64,000 bases of DNA, taken from NCBI RefSeq assembly GCF_023973825.1, contig NC_090122.1:682001-746000 (forward strand). Reading direction: 5' to 3'. The notes below the pieces were generated by a model. It did no database searches. It saw only the letters and a list, made by a program, of their open reading frames with translations, and was not told where the DNA came from. The position numbers were made by a program, and so were the translations under genes. Origin of the DNA: Plasmodium brasilianum (lineage: Eukaryota; Apicomplexa; Aconoidasida; Haemosporida; Plasmodiidae). Shown here piece by piece: positions 56,992-64,000 of the stretch; position 1 is the stretch's first letter, and each line of letters begins with the position of its first letter.

Positions 56992-57579
56992 ATGAATGCG
57001 CTTGTTCTCAGTACAGTCATACTTGCAGTAATCGATCTTTTAGCATATTTTACCTTCGCAGATTACAACATAAAAACGAACAAATTAACATTTGAGTCAA
57101 AAACAAATGAATGCAAAAGAGCAATATATATGTTTGCAGGCAAGGACTCATTCACTATAAGGAGTAAAGACAATGTTTACTTAGAAGCCCATGACAAAAA
57201 AACAGTTATAAGCAGTTTAAACGTTTATGGAAATGTACACACAAATGAATTTCTCTTTTTTCAAACAAATCAGTGGAAATTATACTACATTAATACGTTC
57301 GATAGAAAAGATAATTCATGGAGCCCCTCGGTAGGACCCCATGCTTACATAATTATATGAAAAAATTAAGGAAAAAAAAATAGTGTATCCTACTAATTTC
57401 AACAGCTCACCTCGTCAATGTTTTCTATTTGGCTTCACCTGTCATACTTTTCTTTGCTGCATTTTTTTTTAATTCTCATACATTATTTGGTTACATTCTT
57501 TTTTCAAAATATACTTTCAAAAGGATATCAGCACGTGCGGTACCTCTCCTGATACATTTCTTGGCGGGCCATGGTACAG

Positions 57580-57613
<34 letters not shown>

Positions 57614-58651
57614 TCACAGATAGTTTACTTTTAAAGAAACAACAAAAATAAATACAATAAGGTAAAATTTTAGTATGAATGTATATTTGTACATTTATGC
57701 GTATGTATTTTATGCGTATGAAGCAAATTTGGAGCCACCGATGCCTACACCAAAATTGCCAACATTCCCAAGCATAGAGAATTAAAAATTAAGTTGAGGG
57801 TACATTTTTTCGATATATGGGAAAACGATTCGCTATTTTTGCAAGTCGACAATAAAACAGTTTGGACGGGTAAGCAAACACGCTCAAATATGAGTGCGCG
57901 TTTATGAGTGTATGTATGCACGTTTATGCATATATATGTATATGTTCACATTTTACCAATTTGAACAAATCTTTAACTGAAGCAAATTTTTTTTCTTTAT
58001 TTTTTCGAGCGTTTTCTAATTTATGTTCTTTTTTTATATATTCTAGAGTTTTTAAATTTTTTTATTTTTTTTCTTTAGAATCTCATCAGTCTTGCTCTTC
58101 GGAAGTAATTGCTTACAAATAAATAATATATATCAAACGTTACAAAAAAGGAGCTCACTCGTTTTATGCCTATTTTGTAGAGTTGCTCCTCAGGAATAAA
58201 CCTCTGCGGGAAGGATACCCCTGACCGACTATCAGTTATTAGAAAAAAAAGGGGGAAAAATTTAGAAGGAAGAAAAGAAATTTCTCCAAAGTTTCTCCTT
58301 CCCTTCACCATGTTCACTTCTTTTCCACATACATACACCTACCAAATAGTAATGAAATTACAACATCATGAAAAAAAAATCTTTTTTTTTTTTTTTTCTT
58401 TTTTTTTCCTCCAAATGCTTACAGGTACCTATAGGCGTGGAATTGGAGCATACGTCAGGTGTGTATCATAAGAATGAGAAAAAATTTAAAGAAAAAATTT
58501 ATATCATGTTTATTGTCACAACATTCTCTTTTTAATTTTTCATAAAACATCAGATACGGTTAATATATTAATTGGAAATACTTTAAAAAAAAAAACTGAT
58601 GCATGTACAACGTCATGGGGCATAGACGATTTCGTTGTCTACTACAAATAA
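56992..58651 (+). CDS. Secreted protein with a ciliate-type beta-sandwich domain (248 aa)
   Basis: Seven exons: 56992-57330, 57524-57573, 57724-57869, 58079-58104, 58181-58234, 58425-58458 and 58554-58651. All use GT..AG and phases close exactly (747 nt, 248 residues). The N terminus MNALVLSTVILAVIDLLAYF is a signal peptide, probably cleaved after FTFA. The body has the pattern I associate with extracellular proteins of ciliates: a TCG...FLGGPCKFG entry, KIANIPKHRELKIKLRVHFF, DIWENDSLFLQVDNKTVW, a Cys-containing SGINLCGKD loop, VELEHTSDTVNILIGNTL and the closing SWGIDDFVVYY. In ciliates the matching phrases are roughly FxxIDSWDxExxxxxVD and DESWGIRDF. Cysteines probably form disulphides. There is no membrane anchor or retention signal, so secretion to the surface, vacuole or a secretory organelle is likely. 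Ligand and stage are unknown. Confidence 0.8.
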
Positions 58652-58989
58652 TATGACTTAACTTTTTTTTTCTTTTTTTCTATAATTAACGCAACGAAAA
58701 AATAAAAAATAAAAAACTTGAAAACGTAGAAAAACAATGAAAAAATGGAGAATTGCCGAAAAAATGGACAACTGTAGAATAAAAGGAGAAACGTAGAAAA
58801 AAAATTTGCATAAATAAACTCTAAAAAAAGGTTTGCAAAAATAAAAGCTGAAAAAATATTTGCAAAGATAAACACCTAAAAAATGTTTGCAAAAATTGAA
58901 AAAATTCTAAATAGTCAAATATCGCTAACGCAAGCACCACCAAGCGTGCACAAATTTTATCCCCTCCCCCCTTCCCCTCCTGATAAACT

Positions 58990-60075
58990 TCAATTATGAC
59001 TTAGTATAGAGGTAATTGACATCCCATCCAAATTTTTTCTATTTGCATCAGCTCCAGCACTTATTAAGTATTCAATTATTTCCCTTTTTTCTGAATAAGC
59101 AGCAATATGCAATGCTGTATCACCAAAAGAATCTTCTGCATGTATATCAGCTCCTTGATCTACTAAAAATTTGACAATGTCCAAATATCCCCTATCACAT
59201 GCATAATGTAGAGCAGTTAATCCACTAGTATTTTTTTTGTTAATTAAAGAAGGATGGTTTTTTAAAGTATTTTTTATTTGTTCTATATTTTCCTCTACGA
59301 CACCTTGACAAAATATATCACATAGGTTACTACTATTATTATTCATGCAGTCCTCTTGATCATAATTATTATCCTTCAATGGCTTCATTTTACTTATGCT
59401 CTTGGTAATATCAAACGTAAAATTATTATTTAAATTTTCTAAAGCATTAGGAAATAGTTTGGTAAAAAATTCGACATATAAAAATTTACAAACTTTTTTA
59501 TTTACTCCATAACAGTTTTTCCATGCCCTCATTTTTGCACTTTTAACAAATTCGCCATTTTTGCTTTCCTCTAATTTTTCTCCTTTTCTGTTACCGCTGT
59601 TGCAGTGGTACCTCCCTCCATGCAAATTACCATTTGTATGGTCACTACCACTAGAATCGCCCTTACCACTTGCATCCCCACTATTACTACACCATTGACT
59701 ACATTTCTCATTGGTATCATTAATTAACTTTACATCTCCTTCCTTGATTTGTTTATATAACCCATACAAGTACACCCATTCCTCGAATTTCAGTTTGCTT
59801 CTATACATTTTAACAGCATTGCAAATTTGGCAAAATTTCTCTTCTAGTTCTTCATCGCTTACATTTACAATTATACTCTTATCTATTACGGGCAAGTCGA
59901 TCCTTCTATATTTTCTATATATAGCCAATGGCACATTAAGTAACCATGTTTTTATGTAATATAACTTGTTTAATATTATACTTGTGTTTTTATTATAGCC
60001 CTTTAATAAGCATAGTATGACCATCGCAAAGGTAACGTTAACAAATAAAAATGACTTGTTTATGTTTTTAAACAT
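58990..60075 (-). CDS. Acyl-CoA-binding domain protein with ankyrin repeats (ACBD6-like), N-terminal membrane anchor
   Basis: A 361-residue single-exon protein. A hydrophobic segment at residues 9-25 (SFLFVNVTFAMVILCLL) is followed by the basic YRKYRRID, so it is a signal anchor or uncleaved signal. An acyl-CoA-binding domain spans about 75-225: LEEKFCQICNAVKMYRSKL, then EEWVYLYGLYKQIKEGDV, the ligand-contacting YKQ helix, then MRAWKNCYGVNKKVCKFLYV. It is split by a Ser/Gly/Asn-rich insert (about 130-170). Two to three ankyrin repeats follow (about 265-350: NTSGLTALHYACDRGYLDI, SFGDTALHIAAYSEKREI). The ACB-plus-ankyrin order matches ACBD6. The known family binds long-chain acyl-CoA and supports lipid acylation and N-myristoylation. 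The membrane segment is unusual for ACBD6 and suggests an ER-tethered form. Confidence 0.85.
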   Translation of the reverse strand: MFKNINKSFLFVNVTFAMVILCLLKGYNKNTSIILNKLYYIKTWLLNVPLAIYRKYRRIDLPVIDKSIIVNVSDEELEEKFCQICNAVKMYRSKLKFEEWVYLYGLYKQIKEGDVKLINDTNEKCSQWCSNSGDASGKGDSSGSDHTNGNLHGGRYHCNSGNRKGEKLEESKNGEFVKSAKMRAWKNCYGVNKKVCKFLYVEFFTKLFPNALENLNNNFTFDITKSISKMKPLKDNNYDQEDCMNNNSSNLCDIFCQGVVEENIEQIKNTLKNHPSLINKKNTSGLTALHYACDRGYLDIVKFLVDQGADIHAEDSFGDTALHIAAYSEKREIIEYLISAGADANRKNLDGMSITSILSHN

Positions 60076-60394
60076 ATTTTATAGTTGCGATAAAGGGGGT
60101 AAGGATATATTGTACACGTTCGTAAACAATTGCTGCCAATACGTGCTCAAGGAAGGGCTTATTCATACGTATGATCTATATGTATATACTTAAAATTTTT
60201 TACGAGATGAAAAAAAAAAAAAAAGAAAAAAAAAAATGTCTAATTGAACTTAGCTCTGAATTCATACTTGCTAAATTTTTCAACAGAAATCAATCATTAT
60301 AACATTACATATGTGTTCATATTTCTGTCCATGCATATGTGGGTTTACGCCTGTGGCTATGCGTGCCATACATACGTATATATGTACATATATT

Positions 60395-60437
<43 letters not shown>

Positions 60438-60749
60438 GTATATGTATATGTATATATGTATATATATCTGTATATATATATGTATACTTATTTATTTGAG
60501 TAAACGTATAAAGGTTTGTTGTCCTTTTAAATTATTCCTCTCCCGTTATACGAAATTATAGGCAAAACTTTTACTAAATGTAACAAAACCCTTATTATAA
60601 TTTAAATTTTCTAAATTACAAGTTTATAAAAAGCAATTGTTTTGCATGAGCATCCTTTCAAGGTTATTTTACTGTATTTGTTTTTTATTTTATTTAAATT
60701 TCAACTAAAACCATTTCGTAACTTCAAAAAAAAATTATCGCCCGTGCGG

Positions 60750-60796
<47 letters not shown>

Positions 60797-60961
60797 AATG
60801 AATGTACTTACATAGTATATATGTATTTATGCATATATTTCTACAGGAAGTTACGTTCCATATGGTGCTACTTCCACCGCTTGAGGAAATTTTTTGCTAC
60901 TACTAATTTTTATGCTTTTGCTTATTTTACAACATTCCCTCTTCCCTCTTTTTAAACAATG

Positions 60962-61001
<40 letters not shown>

Positions 61002-62468
61002 AAAACGAGAAGAATGAGAAGAATGAGAAAAATTACATGTACATGTACATGTACATGTACATATATTTGTACATAATTTTTTGTATATTCGTTTTGCCTT
61101 CACATATTTGCGTAGTATTCCAAATTTTATGTGAGTACAAGTGCAAAGAAAAAAAAATTAAATTATTTCGAAGAAATAAAGTTCGGAAGGTAAAATATGA
61201 TCCCCGTTGTTCGTTAACTTCTGTTTTTATCTCCTTTTTTGTGTACATAAACGGGGATATACAAATATGTACATATAATTATATACATACAATTATATAT
61301 ATACTCTTATATACATACACTTATATACATGCATACATACGTACATACATAATACAAACATGTATACACATGAGACACCCGTAAGGATGAAAATTAATTC
61401 TTTTTTTACATTTACGCATTATACATCAACGCCTCTAAAGTAAAATAAAACAAAGAGAAACAGCATAAACAAAATAAGCAAAATATACAAAATAAACCAA
61501 AAAAACAAAGTAAAATAGGATAATTTGTTTCCACTGGTTATATAATAAAAATGCTGGATACGGCAAATATCAGGGTCCACATATATATGCAAAAAAAAAA
61601 GAAAGCAAAAACATTAGTTCTATTTGTTTTTTTATTAATATATTTAAATAGTTAAGTGTTTATATATATATATATATAAGTATATGTATATATAAGTATA
61701 TGTATATATATGTATACGTATATATAAGTATACGTATATATAAGTATACGTATATATAAGTATATGTATATATAAGTATACGTATATATAAGTATACGTA
61801 TATATAAGTATATGTATATATAAGTATATGTATATATAAGTATATGTATATATAAGTATACGTATATATAAGTATATGTATATATAAGTATATGTATATA
61901 TAAGTATACGTATATATAAGTATATGTATATATAAGTATACGTATATATAAGTATATGTATATATAAGTATATGTATATATAAGTATATGTATATATAAG
62001 TATACGTATATATAAGTATATGTATATATAAGTATATGTATATATAAGTATACGTATATATAAGTATATGTATATATATATTTTTTTTTTTCATTTATTT
62101 CTTATTTTTACGTAATTTTTATGTTATCCCCGCATGAAGGACAATTTTACAAATTCTTCGTAGTTACTGAACATACTACTGTAGCTGTCCAGACTTAACT
62201 AAATTTTTCGATCGATAAATGAAAATAAAAAACTAACAGTAGAGGTTTTTTTAAAATAAAAAAAGAAAAACGTCTCTGTTACGTAAGACGGATATATGTA
62301 CGTTCTGTGCTGTAAGAAACGAATGTGCTGCATTGCAATAACTACATACTTACATACGTACGTACATATATACACGTATGTATATATAATTATTTACACA
62401 TGGAAGAAGGTTAATTCTTCGAGTTCTTTTGTTCCTTCCGCCGTACATAAAAATATATATATATATAC

Positions 62469-62501
<33 letters not shown>

Positions 62502-62557
62502 CATCTGTTAAAATTTTGAAACAAAACTCCAAAACAGAATTGCACAAGAAAGGAAAT
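60076..62557. other. Divergent intergenic region upstream of ACBD-ankyrin and TRM10 genes
   Basis: Contains (TA)n tracts (60398-60430, 60750-60792), TATATG and GTATAT microsatellites, a poly-A run (60960-60999), TACATG repeats (61033-61060) and the long 16-bp repeat at 61670-62075. No gene is supported. In-frame ATG at 62429 upstream of TRM10 opens only into Tyr/Ile repeats. Confidence 0.6.
61670..62075. repeat. 16-bp minisatellite, about 25 copies
   Basis: Unit AAGTATATGTATATAT with a frequent ATGT/ACGT variant, strongly homogeneous over 400 bp. The minus strand is open throughout and translates to a Tyr/Ile/Leu repeat, which is not a gene. Confidence 0.93.
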
Positions 62558-63200
62558 ATGGCAAACGAGGACATGGAAGACTCGTCCGCAAGTGAGGACG
62601 AAATAAACAAGTTTTTTGCGAATATATCAAACGTAATTGATGAAAAAGATATAATCAAATTAACAAAACAGAAAAAAACGAAAAAAGAAAAAAAATTAGA
62701 AAAGAGAAAATATATAAAAGAAAAAAGAAAGAAGAATAGACCAGAAGAAAAAAAAAAAAGACAAAAGAAAAAAAAACAAGAGCTGTTAAAAATATTAAAT
62801 AATTTAAATGAGGAGGAGAAATTTATATTTTTAAAAGAAAGGAAAATATTGGAACAAACAAAGAAACAAAGAAAAAAAGAATTTCTAAAAAATTCTTTTA
62901 ATGAAGCATATAAAATTTGTTTTAACTGTTCTTTTATACATTACATGGGAGAAAAAGAAATTTCTAGTTTAGCTAAACAAATATTCTTGTCATATCATTA
63001 TATGATAAAACATGAAGTACCTGTACACTTTCATTTTTCACACTTAAATAATTCGGACGAATTATTTGTACAACTAAAAAAAAAATATTCATTAAGTAAG
63101 TGGATGGTGCAGGTGCATGTACAGGATTTTTGGGAAATTTTTCCGAAAGACAAAATTGTTGTCCTCTCTCCTGATGCGACCGAGGTAGAGTGAAGGATAG

Positions 63201-63236
<36 letters not shown>

Positions 63237-64000
63237 CATTAAAATCAACTGCAGTGGACCATAGAATAGTCTTCAGTGCACCTTCAAAAAATTAGCTTAT
63301 TTATTTTATTCAGCAATACATATTATCCACTTTTTTAGGACCTAACAGAAATAAGGAAGGACCACGTTTACATTATATCAGCCCTGGTGGATAGGAGTGT
63401 TTCCAAGGTTTGTGTAGATAAAAAGAAAACATGTAGTTATTACATACGTGTGAATGTGCACACTTGAACAGTTTATACTTGACGTATCATAATGTTCCTT
63501 TTTTTATGTATATAATGAAAACAACCATGTAGAAATTATCTAAAACTTTTAAGGTATTTACACCCTCTTTAAAATTTTATTTTAACTACTCCTTTTTTTC
63601 TGCTGCTACAGAATTTGTCCTTCTACCAAGCGTCGTTACACGGCCTAGAGACGAGGAAACTACCCTTGGAGGTAAGGTTTAAGGAAAAATAGTTAAATAA
63701 AAGAATAAAAATATAAGAGCGCAATAAACAAAAGCATAACAAGTGAACGCAAAATAAATAGAGCAGTTTTCCATTTATATGTAACTGCCCATTAATGTAC
63801 GATCGTATAACTGTATTTGATATTTTTTGTGTAGATTCTATTTCGCTATACCGTTACGATCGTTATCCCACCGAATTGCAACGTATATGTGTATATTTAT
63901 ATACATATATATATACATATATATATACATATAGTACATGTATTTATTTAATTTTTTTTTCCCCACGCTGCTAGCAATACGTCAAGAAAAAAAAAAGCAA
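62558..64000 (+). CDS. TRM10: tRNA (purine-9) N1-methyltransferase TRM10, 3' end beyond window
   Basis: Exons 62558-63184, 63339-63407 and 63612-63671, plus the start of an exon at 63975, all in phase 0 with GT..AG borders; the gene runs off the right edge. The N-terminal region is Lys/Glu-rich (KKTKKEKKLEKRKYIKEK). The SPOUT methyltransferase part is recognised from LKNSFNEAYKICFNCSF, then KDKIVVLSPDATE, joined to DLTEIRKDHVYIISALVDRS and NLSFYQASLHGLETRKLPLE. The phrases VLSPDATE, VYIISALVDR and TRKLPLE correspond to the conserved TRM10 blocks (VYL(S/T)xDS, YIIGGLVDR, RLPI). Family role: AdoMet-dependent N1-methylation of G9 or A9 in tRNA. Whether this copy is nuclear/cytosolic or organellar cannot be told; no presequence is evident. 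The start MANEDMEDSS follows repeat DNA; an upstream in-frame ATG at 62429 encodes only repeat residues and is rejected. Confidence 0.9.

Noticed and set aside
61660..62094. 144-codon Tyr/Ile/Leu repeat frame on the minus strand
   Set aside because: Pure translation of the 16-bp minisatellite; no unique sequence at either end.

Overview
This window is nuclear DNA of a malaria parasite (genus Plasmodium). The evidence is very AT-rich intergenic DNA full of poly(dA:dT) runs, (TA)n, TATGTA-type microsatellites and short minisatellites; proteins rich in Asn and Lys with low-complexity inserts; short AT-rich GT..AG introns; and the gene content. From memory, the order MLH1 - AP-1 sigma - TRAP1 - insulinase-like M16 - HAD hydrolase - NOP56 - MYST acetyltransferase - ARPC1 matches a block of P. 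falciparum chromosome 11. I could not check this and do not assign a species.

Layout. 1-3.7 kb: repeats, no supported gene. 3.8-6.4 kb (-): mismatch-repair MLH1. 6.8-8.3 kb (-): a four-exon gene that single-frame reading misses. 9.4-13.8 kb (+): large Asn/Lys-rich protein of unknown function, with a possible extra 3' exon. 15.4-16.4 kb (-): two-exon unknown gene. 19.25-20.03 kb (+): two-exon clathrin adaptor AP-1 sigma. 21.3-24.0 kb (-): mitochondrial HSP90 (TRAP1). 25.4-27.0 kb (+): probable small multi-exon membrane protein. 27.9-32.3 kb (+): large M16C metalloprotease. 33.7-34.6 kb (-): HAD hydrolase. 37.7-38.0 kb (-): candidate two-exon microprotein. 38.4-40.4 kb (+): NOP56. 40.9-41.7 kb (+): candidate two-exon microprotein. 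41.9-43.6 kb (-): MYST histone acetyltransferase. 46.2-51.6 kb (-): about 17-exon coiled-coil protein ending in a calmodulin-like domain. 53.4-56.2 kb (-): seven-exon ARPC1. 57.0-58.7 kb (+): seven-exon secreted protein with a ciliate-type beta-sandwich domain. 59.0-60.1 kb (-): acyl-CoA-binding/ankyrin protein. 62.6 kb to the right edge (+): TRM10 tRNA methyltransferase, cut by the window end.

Most recognisable genes are housekeeping: DNA repair, adaptor trafficking, mitochondrial folding, proteolysis, snoRNP assembly, chromatin acetylation and tRNA methylation. They do not form an operon-like system. The less ordinary part is the right third, where a coiled-coil/EF-hand protein, an Arp2/3 subunit and a secreted ciliate-type protein lie side by side. 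The main new content I recovered is a set of intron-split genes. Their exons were joined by hand using splice sites and codon phase. Where all phases close (the 132-aa, 197-aa, 155-aa, 395-aa and 248-aa proteins) I consider the models strong. Others are marked as provisional. I saw no tRNA, rRNA, CRISPR array, transposon or viral sequence.
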